DNA of 64,000 bases, taken from positions 13,709,501 through 13,773,500 of the forward strand of contig CM072339.1 in assembly GCA_036874045.1 (NCBI GenBank), read 5' to 3'. How positions within the stretch are numbered: the stretch's first letter is position 1; each line of letters opens with the position of its first letter. Positions 22,480 through 34,396 of the stretch are shown here, in pieces. The notes under the pieces were generated by a model that saw only the letters and a program-made list of their open reading frames with translations, had not been told where the DNA came from and made no database searches. The stretch is from Cymodocea nodosa (lineage: Eukaryota; Streptophyta; Magnoliopsida; Alismatales; Cymodoceaceae). Made by a program: the position numbers and the translations under genes.

Positions 22480-24344
22480 CCACTCTTACATCTTCTTCAA
22501 TTCCAAATGAATTTTTTGGAAATTTAAGAATAGGTCTTAAGTCTTTGTTCATTTACTTTAAATATATTCTGATTTTTGGGATTTTCAATTTTAATAATTC
22601 CATAGGAATAAATGTTTCGAATTATGTATAGTCCTATCCATATAGATCTTAATTTCCCTAGATGGTTATGAACTCTAATCATGTAAAGATATACTTCTTA
22701 TCCTATTTCAAAAGTTTTTAGAATAATTTTCTCGTCATGCCATAACTTCATTTTTTCTTTTTACTATACAGTTCTTGAATAAGCTTCATTTCTAAATTCT
22801 TCTAACTCGATTAATTGTATCTTTCTATTTTTAGTAGCTTAATTTAAATTAGTATTTAAAGTTTTTAATACCCAATAAGCTCTATGTTCTAATTCAACAG
22901 GTAGGTCACAACTTTTTTCATATACTATCCTAAAATGTGACATACCTAGGCTTGTTTTATAAGTTGTTCTATAAGCCCAAAGTGTATCTATTAGTCTATT
23001 AGCCTAATCTTTCCTAGTAGGATTTACTACTTTCTCTAAAATTAATTTAATTTATTTGTTTACACTTTCTACTTGTCCACTTGTTTGAAGATGATATGAA
23101 GTTACAATTTTATGATTTACTCCATATTTCTTTACTAAAGCTTTAAAACTTCTATTACAAAAATGAGTTCTCCTATCATTAATAATAGTTTTAGATATTC
23201 CAAATCTAACAATTATATTAGTTTTTATAAAATGTTTTACACTTTCTAATAATAATAGTTTGTCATTACTTTTTGTAAGAATAGCTTCTATCCATTTAGA
23301 TACATAATCCACACCTAACAATATATAATTAAACTGATTAGACATAGGAAATAGACCTATAAAATTAATTCCCCATACATCAAAGATCTCGACTTCAACA
23401 ATAGGATTCAGAGGCATCATGTTTCTTTTTGATATCCTTCCTATTTGTTGACATCTTAAATAACTTAAACAGTATTTGTAAGCATCCTTAAATAGTGTTG
23501 GCCAGTAGAATCCACATTGTAAAATTTTGGCTGTAGTTTTTCCTAAACCAAAATGTCCTCCACATGTTTAGTCATGACAAAAGGATAATATGCTATAATA
23601 TTCAATTTTTGGAACATACCTCCTTATGATTAAATCAAGACATTTCTTAAATACGTATAGGTTTTCCCAATAATAATATTTCACTCTTGAAAAGAATAAT
23701 TTTTTACCTTATCTATTCTAATCCTTAGGTGTTAAACCTATAACTAAATCATTAACTATGTTTGCATACTAAGGCATTGTTTCTATTGTCATTAATTATT
23801 TGTCAGGAAAATTATCCTTAATATCAATGTTTGATTTTTCTATTTGTAACCTTGATAAATGATTTGCTACTACATTCTCACAATCTTTTTTTTCTTTAAT
23901 TTCTAAATCAAACTATTGTAGTAATAATATCCACCAAATCAATCTAGGTGTTCGTTAATTCTGAGTTTTAAAATTTATAAGATCGCAAATGCATGACGTC
24001 AGATGTAGACATTAGCCAAAATAAGGTCCAAATATCGAGAAATCATCCATGAAAATCTCTAAATAGTTTTTAGTCATGTCACTAAAGATTCCTATCATAC
24101 ATCTTTGGAATGTGGCAAGAGCATTACAAAGACCAAAAGGCATTCATTTGAAAGCATATGTTCCAAAGGGACAAGTGAAGGTGGTTTTGTCTTGGTCTTT
24201 TAGAGCTACAGGAATTTAGTTATTCCCAGAATACCCATCTAAGAAGCAATAAAGTCTTGCCTAGCCAATTTTTCAAACATTTGGTCTATGAAGGGTGTTC
24301 AATTTGTTTTGTTTACTTATATATGTATATTTACTTAAAAACTT
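22480..24344 (-). mobile_element. RT-RNase H-integrase region of gypsy unit 2
   Basis: Integrase core is seen at 23052-23420: DVWGINFIGLFP, VDYVSKWIEA, then FGISKTIINDRRTHFCN and YHLQTSGQVES. The C-terminal integrase block is near 22830-22980 and the zinc-finger part near 23450-23700. RT and RNase H parts lie at 23800-24300, including a FMDDFS-type catalytic box and PFIDQM. To the right lies an A/T-rich leader (about 24298-24344) and then an LTR; no gag or protease part is seen between LTR and RT. Many breaks. Confidence 0.75.
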
Positions 24345-26080
24345 TGTTTGGGTGATTTTCATTTGCTTTAATTATATATTGATAATTTCTTTTAGAAGTA
24401 AACAAATAATTTTCACAGATTAGATATTAAATCTAATTTGTTCTTAACTACAAGTGCATAGTGTCTATTATATTTTTGTACAAGTACAGGTCGATCTCAT
24501 AGAGATTGAGTAAAAATTGCGCACCACTTTGATTTTTATAAATAGAGTTTTATGTGTTTTAAATTACGCACTCTATTAACTTACTGCTAATTCAACGGAC
24601 TTAGTTCGTGGAGTTATAGTTAACTCAACAAAATATCATCATGAACTTAAATTAATTCCACGAGCCTAACTAATAATTTTCAATTAAATTTTGCTATTCA
24701 CAATAGAATTCAACCATCCATTAGGCAGTTCTACAGAATGTAAATAACATCAATTAAGTTTTTAAACATTAGTTAATTTGAGATTTGTCATTAATCAAAA
24801 CTAACCACCAAGATTTTGAGTGCTTTATACAAATCAATTTCAGTAATTACTAAAACTATTTCCTATATTCTAAATCAAATAAATACGAAACATTCACAAT
24901 ATTGATAATAATAACATTAATCATAATACAAAACAAACACTACATCACAAATGCTAACTATAAACACATAAGTTTTGTTTTTGGGATTTTTGTTTTGATA
25001 TGTTCCTGAAGATGAACGAAAGGTGAAATGTATAAATTCTCTATTGATAATAAAAACTTCTATCACTACATGCGATATGATTACACCACTGAAAACTTAA
25101 TCACTTATAGTCACACCTCCTCTCCCTATAGAATCATGAACTAAGACTTGTAAGTTGATCTCCTCTTCAATATATTGGCATCAACCCAAAACTAAGACTA
25201 GAAGCTTTACGATCCTGAGATATGATTCGGTGCTTAGTGAAAATGGTTTTCCTTTCTAGGACGTGATCACTCCTCACAATGGTTGTTAGTCACCGTATTT
25301 AGCTCAAAATTAACCTGACATCCAAAACGTATCCTCACAAACCTCTGATGGTTGGTGATTGATGGTGGTGTTATGGAGCTTCAAGAAACTACCAACGCTT
25401 CTTATTGTTAATGTGGTTCTCCACCCCACTCTTGACTTCTTCGTTCATACCAATGATGGTGATTTCTTTTTCATTCCATGATTTAAATCCTACATGATAC
25501 ATGCAATCATGGTTTTCCTACGAATTTCCTATTTCTGCAACTACTCATAGTGGCATATTAGAACATAACTAGTCCGTAGAGTTTGTGTAACTCAATGGAC
25601 TTACTTCGTTGACTTAACTATTAACTCAACTGACTTCCCTCATTGAGTAAAACTTAACTCAACGAACTTGATATAAAATAATATAAAACATGTGCAACTC
25701 ATGTGACATAATAAGACATTTAAATTCAACATGTGCATAATAATCCAAGTTTTTACATCTTTAAACTTGTAACTCAATGAACTTATCTCGTTGAGTTAAC
25801 TGTAATTCAATGAGTTGTTACCGTGCATCTATACATGATTAATATATGCAAACAAAACATATCATGCTTAGCACTATAAAACCACACTTAAATCAGATTT
25901 TCAATTTTCCAGAAATGATTTTTAATTAACGTTAATTCCTTGAAATTATGCACATTTTGTAATTAAGACATATAATCTTGCAATTATAACATAATGGCTT
26001 AATTCTCATATGATAAGCTAAATATTATACAATTAACCATTGTTTAACTATTACTATTATGCACTTTTTCATTCTAAATA
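24345..26080 (-). repeat. Gypsy LTR (family C subtype), shared between two units
   Basis: A 1.74-kb LTR on the - strand is close in sequence to 31685-33491. To its right is a polypurine tract, so it is the 3' LTR of the unit at 26081-33491. To its left are a leader and RT, so it also stands as the 5' LTR of unit 2. It contains the GATCGACCTGTACTTG block, TTGAGTTA words and the usual start region with a conserved GCATAATATTAAC-like stretch. Confidence 0.8.
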
Positions 26081-26096
26081 CTTCCCCCATACCTAA
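26081..26096 (-). other. Polypurine tract of gypsy unit 3
   Basis: Reverse complement TTAGGTATGGGGGAAG directly abuts the LTR start. The identical tract precedes the LTR of the + strand unit at 54659-54672. Confidence 0.85.
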
Positions 26097-27943
26097 CTTT
26101 TGCTAGTGTCTTAGCAAACTAATAAGGTCTAATTAATTGGTCTTTCTAAAAAGTACTAGAACTATTTCTTTTTTTTTTAAATCAATATTCCTTATGAAAA
26201 AAATATTTCTTCAGCTTGTATCTTCAAAATACTAAGATTAGATTAATATAAAGATATTCTCTATAATTCAAAAATCTAATTTAAGATTCTTCTTTCTCCT
26301 CCACTAGCAAATATATTTCAAAATTACTCAAATTACATATAAAATATACTTACATAAAGTAGGTGGTAGTTATACGATCAATTTTTTTTCCAAACTTCTG
26401 TTATCTTGAATTTCCCAATATGATTTTTAGAATAAATTTCAATTACAAACAAATCAAAACACAATTCAATTCAATATGATTAAAACAAGGAGAATCATGA
26501 AGTGTATCTCAAATAAATAACTTCAAAAGTCTAATCTAGATTCACACTTCAATAGTCATAAATAATAAAGAATATATACGATTCAAAAGATATCTGTACT
26601 TTTAATAATACACTTTCATCTTTTTAGAACAGTATATGTATATTTTTACTTTAAAAGTTAATTTGAAAAGCTTGAATCATATAAGAGCTTTCTAGTGTAT
26701 TCATGTATTGAGCTTTCAATCAACAATCCCAGATCTGATCAAGACCTTGGGTTGCCAGATTTAAAGAGTTTTTTTTCAGGTCAACAATCCTTACATACCT
26801 ATATGCTTAAGTACAAAAGGCCCGTGATGAAACAAATCAATAAACTTTTAAATTTTTTCACTTTTATCATTTTTTTTTCTTTTCAACATAATATATATAT
26901 GTATTTCATTAATACAGATGCAATTAAACATAAATCTCATATAATCCTACTTCTACAATCTACTGAAAAAAATGTATCCATATCAATAAGCTCATACTTT
27001 TTCTGTAGTTTAATATGACTTACACATAAATCATTCTACAAGTTTAATCAATCAAATTAAATGTATCCTTGATCATGTACATTTCATTCAATCCAAAAGT
27101 CAACATTTCAGCTTTTTTAGAATTTCAATTAATTTTCTGAATTTTAGTTAAGTATTCTGATTTCCTTTTAAAATCGTAAAACCGTTAAGCTCATAAAATT
27201 CAGTAAAAATATAAGATACTATACCAAATTTGTATTAATAGTGAGGTATTGTAGCATCTTATATAAGATTCTAAATAGAATGCTCAAGTAGTTACAGAAA
27301 AAAAAAATTTACAATTTCAGTTATCAAAAGGTTTCAAAAAAAATTTCGGATAGTTATAACAAAATGCATAAAAATTTATCAAATTCTACAAAAATTTGTA
27401 ATACAATCCTAATTCCTACAATTTACAAGATTACTTCAATTTTAATCTAATTACCTCTCCCCTATACTTACATTTTGCATTATCCTTAATGTAAAAGATT
27501 TACAAAAAATACAGTAAATGTTAGCAAACATAATATACTATTTCGTTAACTTAGCACCTAACTCAACGAACCAAGTTCATTGAGTTAATGTATAACTCCA
27601 TGAACTATGCATAAATATAAATTTAAGATAAGTAATCAATCGCATACCTTGTTCTTTTATATCTTCATTAATATCTTTTAACTTTTGATTCTGAAAATCT
27701 TTTCATTCACAAATAAAAGTAAAACATATAACAAAATAATAACTATAAATTGTTAAATATGTGTCTTGTGTGGCTCACAAGCAAGCTAGTTGGTTTTTCA
27801 TAATAGATACCAACAAACTGGATTGATATTTTATTTTTCTCTTGTATGATAAATAAAACATAAACTAAAGTGTTGTTTTCTTTCTTTTCTTTTCTTAAAA
27901 TTAATGTAGAATACACAAAACATTAAAAATACAAAATCATAAT
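26097..27943 (-). other. 3' untranslated region of gypsy unit 3, no gene
   Basis: AT-rich sequence corresponds to 52916-54658 in the + strand unit, including the conserved patch with CAGATCTGATC and a TTGAGTTA word pair near 27540-27600. The open frame at 26695-27018 is not conserved as protein. Confidence 0.6.
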
Positions 27944-28870
27944 TTAAGAACATGACTGAAAAGTAGGAACAAATGAAATAAATGTGTTAGTCCAAGTAAA
28001 ACCTTTAAGCATTATTCTCCTTGCTATTAATTTTGTTTTAATGTAATCTGCTTTCCTTTTTAACTTATAAACTTGTAGTATGTTATCAACACTAAATATG
28101 AGAGTATTACCATTTATAAAATGAAATGCAGAAAGAGATTCTCTTTTTGTCCAAAATAATGTAGTTGTTTCTATTTCCACATATATTTCAATGTATTCCT
28201 CTTCCCATTTCCATTCATTTAGGTCTTTCACAATCCATATTTGAAATTTCATTAGTTCATCCCACCATCTTATTAGATATAAAGTAGGATCATCAAATTC
28301 ATTATACTATACTCCTAATTGTATTTTACCATGTTCTACAGATGGTGGTTCAGCTATAGCTTTAGGTATAGGTAATATTTCTATAATTTCATCATAACTA
28401 TCTATGCTTACTATGTATAAATTAGATTTAAATGCAACTAATATATCTATAACTAGATATATATATCCATCAAGTATCACATGAGTATTGTTAAGTAATT
28501 CTTTCTCTCCTAGATATTTCATAATATATTCATTCCAAGACCAATTCATAAAATTATACACACTTATACATAATCCTTCATCCCAATTTCCAATTGGTCT
28601 CTAATAAAATAATTTTTTAGGAATAGTCAAATTCTTATTAGAAAATGTTAAAGCTGACCTATAATTTTTATTTGGTACTTCAAACATATTAGGTCTTCCT
28701 ATATTCTATTCTTCTCTAGTGATAGGATTTCTAATAAAAATATCAGGTAATAGAATAGCATACCTTGGTTTGGTTCTATATACGATCAATCCTTCATCTA
28801 TTCCCATAATATAATTTATTCTTTCTAGTGGTATCTTTATATGTAATGCACTAACTATATGATCTATTCT
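27944..28870 (-). CDS. F-box-associated protein carried by gypsy unit 3, broken copy
   Basis: Two open stretches (27944-28252 and 28307-28561) and flanking coding-like sequence match the F-box gene at 51775-52915 along its C-terminal domain. Shared blocks are RYAILLPDIFIRNPITREE, VYNFMNWSWNE, THVILDGYIYLVIDI, LYIVSIDSYDE, IRWWDELMKFQIWIVKDLNE and FVPTFQSCS at the end. This resembles the F-box-associated/DUF295-type propeller domain of plant F-box proteins. The F-box part itself is not seen in this copy; upstream is a transposon-protein ORF fragment. Located between that ORF and the polypurine tract. Confidence 0.7.
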
Positions 28871-29060
28871 TCTCTATATATGATCAATCCTTCATCTATT
28901 CCCATAATATGATCTATTCTTTCTAGCTCTTTCTCTCTAATGGTATTCTAGATTCTCTACCTTGAATGCCACTCTTCTAAGTCTCTAAGGAACCTCATCA
29001 CATCAATCGAATCTCAAAAGCTCTATGCCATCTTCTCCTTCATGGTGTTACAGAACAAAA
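28871..29060 (-). mobile_element. N-terminal fragment of transposon-protein ORF, unit 3
   Basis: This matches the start of the ORF at 8985-9110, then passes into F-box gene sequence. The rest of the transposon-protein ORF and gag are not present in this unit. A short stretch resembling F-box gene sequence (TATATGATCAATCC) is repeated at the joint. Confidence 0.6.
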
Positions 29061-29189
29061 CAGACTTGATATTTTCTGCTCTAAGTATTAAATGACTTAT
29101 GCAGATATTGCCCCTAAGTCCTAAGTTTTAGTTTAAATAAACCCTAAGTTTTTGGTGGGTAATTGGGTCATTTCCCACGTAATTTTCTA

Positions 29190-29790
29190 CTACTCACACT
29201 TACTTTTCCGTAGAGTTACAGTTAACTCCACGAACTTACTTTATGGATTTACCTTAGTACTCCGTTGAGTTACAGTTAACTTAACGGAGTAAGTTCGTTG
29301 ACTTATCCTAGATTCAACAAATTAAGTTCATAGAGTTAAGCTTAACTCAACGGACCTCTCATAAAGTTATAGCTAATAAAATAATGTTAATATAATAAAT
29401 TATATTCAGTCAAAACCAAAAAATCTCTGGTCTAACTGACTCTTGATTTTTACTCTTTTCTTAATTTCAGTCAAACCGTGTTCCTCTTTAGTTGAACCAA
29501 AATTAAATTTTCTTAAACACTTAGTTAAACCACTAGTATGTTTCGGTTGAACCGACACTTTTACTTAATATAAAAATTCCCTTTTAGCTTTGATCAAATC
29601 GATGGATCCTTTTGGTGCTACCAAAAATTTTTTTTCTTTTTCTTTTTATAGTTAGTTTTTTTTTCTTCTTTGGTAAAAATCGTTGATTTCTCTTGATTTT
29701 ATCGAACAAATTAAAAGTTTAGATTTTCTATTTCGGTTAGACCGAAGACTATTCTTGGTTAAACCGTTAAAATAATAATAATATATATAT
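29190..29790. repeat. Word arrays between integrase and transposon-protein ORF (unit 3)
   Basis: TTGAGTTACAGTTAACTTAA-type palindromes occupy 29200-29360, followed by GGTTGAACCG, GGTTAGACCGAAG words (29400-29780). Order and spacing match 9235-9835. Confidence 0.7.
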
Positions 29791-29819
29791 AATCTTTTTT
29801 TCTTTTCTTTTTTGCTATA

Positions 29820-31640
29820 GAGATGTTTATATCTACATAATAGGACTTGAGTAGTCCTTTACTCTTACTTCTTCTATCATTCCATAGGAACTTTTTGAAA
29901 ATTTCAGAATAGGTCTAAGTCATTGTCCATTCACTTTAAATACATTCTAATTTTTAGGATTTTCAATTTTAATAGCTCCATAAGAATAAATGTTTCGAAT
30001 TATGTAAGGTCATGCTCATCTAGATCTTAATTTTCTTAGATGGTTATAAAGTCTAATTTTGTAAAGATATACTTCTTGGATTATTTCAAAAGTTTTTAGA
30101 ATAATTTTCTTATCATGCCATAACCTTATCTTCTTTTTTTCTATTATAGTTTTTGAATAAGCTTCGTTCCTAAATTCTTCTAACTCAATTACCACTTTGT
30201 CATATGAGTTCTTATAAAATGTATTACCACTTTGTTGTCATTAGTTTTTGTATGAATAGCTTCTATCCAATTAGATACATAATCCACCCCCAATAATATA
30301 TAATTAAACTAATTAGATGTAAGAAATGGACCCATAAAATCTATTCCCCACACATCAATGATTTCAACCTCAACAATAGGATTCAGAGGCATCATATTCC
30401 TCTTTGATATCCTTCCTATTTGTTGACATCTCAAACAACTTAAGCAATATTTGTGAGCATCTTTAAATAATGTTGGTTAGTAGAATCCACATTGTAAAAT
30501 TTTGATAGTAGTTTTCCCTAAACCAAAATGTCCTCCACATGTTTGGTCATGGTAGAAAGATAATATACTTTGATATTTAGTTTCTAGCACACACCTCCTT
30601 ATGACAAAATTAAGACATTTCTTAAATAAGTATGGGTCTTCCCAATAGTAATATTTTACTCTTGAAAAGAACAATTTCTTATCCTGTCTATTCCAATCCT
30701 TAGGTGTTAAACTTGTAGCTAAGTAGTTAACTATATCTATGTACCAAGGCATTGTGTTTATGGGCATTAATTATTCATCAGGAAAATGATCCTTAATTTC
30801 AATGTTTGATTTTTCTAATTGTAACCTTGATAAATAGTTTGCTAAAACATTTTCACATCCTTTTTTATCTTTAATTTCTAGATCAAATTCTTGCAATAAT
30901 AATATCCATCAGATTAGTCTAGGTTTAGTTTCTTTCTTTGCCATTAAGTATTTTAGAGTTGAATGATCCGTGTATACTATTACTTTAGCTCTTATCAGAT
31001 ACGATCTAAATTTTTCTAAAGCAAACACAACAGCTAATAATTCTTTTTCAGTAGTTGTATAATTAACTTGAGCATCATTTAAAATTTTGCTTGCATAATG
31101 AATCACTCTAGGAAATTTTTCTATCTTCTGTCCCAACATTACTCCTACAGCAAAATCAGATGCATCACAAATTAATTCAAATGGATAGCTCCAATTAGGT
31201 GCTTGTATTATAGGAGTTGAAATTAAACTAGTTTTAAGCTTAAAAGACTTCTTTGCAATTCTTATCAAAGTTAAATGGAACATCTTTTAATAAATTAGTT
31301 AAAGGTCTAGCTATTTTGCTAAAGTCTTTAATAAATCTCCTATAAAATCTTGCATGTCCTAGAAATGATCTAATATCTTTTATTGATTTAGGTTCTGGTA
31401 GATTAGAAATTACTTTTATTTTCACTTTATCTACCTCTAGCCCTTTCATTGAAACAACATGTCCCAAGATTATTCCTTGTTCTACCATGAAGTGACATTT
31501 TTCCCAATTTAGAATTAGATTCTTTTCTACACAACGTTTTAATACTTGATCTAAATTGTTTAAACATACTTCATATGAAGTTCCATATATAGTAAAATCA
31601 TCCATAAATATTTCTAAAAAATCTTCAGTCATTCTAGTTC
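29820..31640 (-). mobile_element. RT-RNase H-integrase region of gypsy unit 3
   Basis: RT open stretch 31240-31632 contains FLEIFMDDFTIYGTSYEVCL (catalytic MDD box), LNWEKCHFMV, GIILGHVVS and IRSFLGHARFYRRFIKDFS. RNase H is at 30909-31283, with [38 protein letters not shown] and [11 protein letters not shown]. The integrase zinc-binding part is at 30477-30767 (HDQTCGGHFG), with the C-terminal part near 29880-30190. Best-preserved pol sequence in the window, but still broken. A leader joins RT to the LTR on the right without a gag part. Confidence 0.85.
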
Positions 31641-31684
31641 AATTTATTTTGTTTACTTATATATGTATATTTACTTAAAAACTT

Positions 31685-33491
31685 TGTTTGGGTGATTTTC
31701 GTTTGCTTTAATTATATATTGATAATTTCTTTTAGAAGTAAACAAATAATTTTCATAGATTAGATATTAAATCCAATTTATTCTTAACTGCAAGTGTACA
31801 ATATCTATTGTATTTGCGTGCAAGTACATGTCGATCCCATAAAGATTGAGTAAAAATTATATACCATTTTGATTTTTATAACCAAAGGTTTTTGTGTTTT
31901 AAATTACGCACTCCATTGACTTACTACTAACTCAACAGACTTAGTTCGTGGAGTTATAGTTAACTCAACAGACTATCCTTGTGGACTTAAATTAACTCCA
32001 CGAGCCTAACTAGTAATTTCCAATTAAATTTTTCTATTCATAGAGGAATTCAACCATCTATTAGGTAGTTTCACAAAATGTAATAACGTCAATTAAGCTT
32101 TTTAATGTTAGTTAATCTGGGATTTGTCATTAATCAATACTAACATTTAGATATTTCAAATAGTAACCACTAAGATTTTGGATGTTTTATACAAATCAAT
32201 TTTAGTAATCACTAAAACTATTTCCTATGTTCTAAATCAAATAAATGCGAAACATTCACAATACTGGCAATAATAACATTAATCTCAATACAAAACAAAC
32301 ACTACATCACAAATGCTAACTATAAACACATATAATCAGTTTTGTTTTTGGGATTTTTGTTTTGATACGTTCTTGAAGATGAACGAAAGGTGAAATATAG
32401 AAATTCTCTATTGACAATAAAAACTTCCGTCAATACATGTGACATGATTACACCACTAAAAACTTAATCACTTACAGTCACGCTTCCTCTTCCAATATAA
32501 TCACGAACTGAGACTTGTAAGTTGATCTCTTCTTTAGTATATTGGCATCAACTTGAAACCAAGGCTAGAAACTTTACAATCTCCTAAGATATGATTCGGT
32601 GTTTGGTGAAGATGACTTCCCTTCCTATGACGTGATCACTCATCAAAGTGGTTGTTAGTCACCGTATTTGACTCAGAATCAACTTGACATCCGAAAAGTA
32701 TCCTCATCCTCACAGACCTTCGATGGTTGGTGATTGGTGGTGGTGTTGTGGAGCTTGAAAGAACTAGCGACACTTTCTATAGTTAGTGTGGTTCTCAACC
32801 CTACTCTTTATTCTTCTCCTCTTCTTTTTATATTTTTTTCAATAGTAACTGCCTCCGACAAAATGACTAGTTGGATCTTCTTCGTTCATAGCAATGATGG
32901 TGATTTCTTTTTCATTCCATGATTTAAATCTCACGTGATACATGCAATCATGGTTTTTCTTCAAATTTCCTGTTTTTGCAACTACTCACAATGGCATATT
33001 AGAAAATAACTAGTTCATGGAGTTAGTGTAACTCAACGGGCTTACTTCGTTGACTTAACTGTTAACTCAATGAACTTCCCTCGTTGAATAAAGCTTAACT
33101 CAATGAACTTGATATAAAATAATATAAAACATGTGCAACTCACATGCATAATAATCTGAGTTTTTACACCTTCAAACCTGTAACTCAACGAACTTATCTC
33201 ATTGAGTTAATTGTAACTCAACGAGTTGTTACTGTGCATCTGTACATGATTAATATATGCAAACAAAACATATCATGCTTAACACTAGAAAACCACACTT
33301 AAATCAGGTTTTCAATTTTCCAGAAATGATATCTAATTAACGTTAATTCATTGAAATTATGCACATTTTGTAATTAAGGCATATAATCGTGCAATTATAA
33401 CAAAATGACTTAATTCTCATATGATAAGCTAAATATTATACAATTAACCATTAGTTAACTATTAATACTATGCACATTTTCATTCTAAACA
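31685..33491 (-). repeat. 5' LTR of gypsy unit 3
   Basis: A 1.81-kb LTR on the - strand is closely similar to 24345-26080. On its left is the same ~45-bp A/T-rich leader (AAGTTTTTAAGTAAATAT…) seen beside 24345. No obvious tRNA-complementary primer site follows the LTR, and no target duplicate was found beyond 33491. Confidence 0.8.
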
Positions 33492-33837
33492 ATGCGACTA
33501 TGTGTGCAAGTAGGTCGGTCATTTTCTTGTCTACTACATGGGTGTCAATGGTGGGTTTGGCGAGAGACGTGTGTGGTGAGTTGTAATATGTATGTGGAGC
33601 CTCTCGCACGTAGGTGGAGGTGTGAGTTTGATGGAAGGAGAAACACATGTGCCGAATAGGTGAAGGTGCATATGTGGTGCCTCTCGCATGTAGGTTGAGG
33701 TGCGAGTTCGATGGAAGGAGAAATGCATTTGCTGAATAGGTGGAGGTGTGTATGTGATGCCTCTTGGGCAAATGGAGGCAACAAAAGCATTGAGCTTGAG
33801 ATCAGTCGAGACAAGTCCAACGGTTTCCAAGTATTAC
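33492..33837. repeat. 80-bp tandem repeat, about 2.3 copies
   Basis: The unit with GCCTCTCGCA(C/T)GTAGGT…GATGGAAGGAGAAA…CGAATAGGTG starts again after 80 bp (CTCTCGCA at 33601 and 33681, a diverged CTCTTGGG at 33761). The overlapping open frames on both strands are a consequence of this repeat. Possibly low-copy host DNA. Confidence 0.8.
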
Positions 33838-34018
33838 GAAGGGGGGAGGGGGGAAATTTTTTTCTTTCAATGTATTTATACTCAGGTAACAAGGGAAAAC
33901 CATGTCATATGATTTCTTGACTGCACAAACATGGCTTCACTAGGTAATGGAGGGAAATTTTTTAATTTCCTACCATTGCATATCATTTCCCTTCATTACC
34001 TGCCTACACAAAACCCCC
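33838..34018. mobile_element. Fold-back, MITE-like sequence
   Basis: GGTAATGGAGGGAAAT (about 33941) and ATTTCCCTTCATTACC (about 33986) form an inverted pair. The ends are G-rich on the left and C-rich on the right (AAAACCCCCCTTA), a TTA-type boundary. Probably a remnant of a small DNA transposon; family uncertain. Confidence 0.35.
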
Positions 34019-34396
34019 CTTAGATCTTGAAATGTATAAGATACTTGGTAAATGTCTAATAGATTAGAGAGCAACTTAAAACTACTTAGAGTAGATAGAA
34101 GAGTTATATGGACTTTAGATGATGACTTTTGGAATTTCAAGTAAGAAAGTTTTTCTTTACATTGCACTTACTAAAGGCATCATGAGATTTGGAATTCAAG
34201 GTAAGCTTAGTCCTTGATATATTGGACATTTGAGATTTTGGTGAAAATTGAGCCTATGGCATACAAATTAAACTTGCCAACTACTTTGATAGGAGTATAT
34301 AATGTGTTTTATGTTGAGAAAGTACATTGTAGACCCCTCTTATATACTTGAGCAAGTATCTGTACTCATTCATTAAGATTTGACCTATAGGGAAGT
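34019..34396 (+). mobile_element. Tekay-type gypsy integrase C-terminal fragment
   Basis: Conceptual reading shows the GIMRFG…KLSPRYI…ILERIGPVAYKLNLPTTLIGVYNVF-type order, in shortened quotation LNLPTTLIGVYNVF. It matches the element at 61226-62294. Heavily decayed and without LTRs. Confidence 0.7.

Larger units (their letters stand above)
4387..24344 (-). mobile_element. Composite Athila/Tat-like Ty3/gypsy array, broken and nested
   Basis: Read on the - strand from 24344 leftwards, the array runs RT, RNase H, integrase, word arrays, transposon-protein ORF, word arrays, gag, LTR piece, integrase, word arrays, transposon-protein ORF, word arrays, gag. It is therefore about one and a half units in head-to-tail order. 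Integrase and gag motifs and the LTR R-U5 block (GGGATCGACCTGTACTTGCAC) support the Athila/Tat side of Ty3/gypsy. Solo LTRs of several families are inserted in the gag part. Every coding part carries multiple breaks. Confidence 0.7.

Noticed and set aside
31633-31700. tRNA primer binding site next to the gypsy LTR
   Set aside because: The A/T-rich leader shows no convincing complement to a plant tRNA 3' end.
33451-33892. Three overlapping - strand open frames, 98-115 residues
   Set aside because: They arise from the 80-bp tandem repeat, which is open in several frames.
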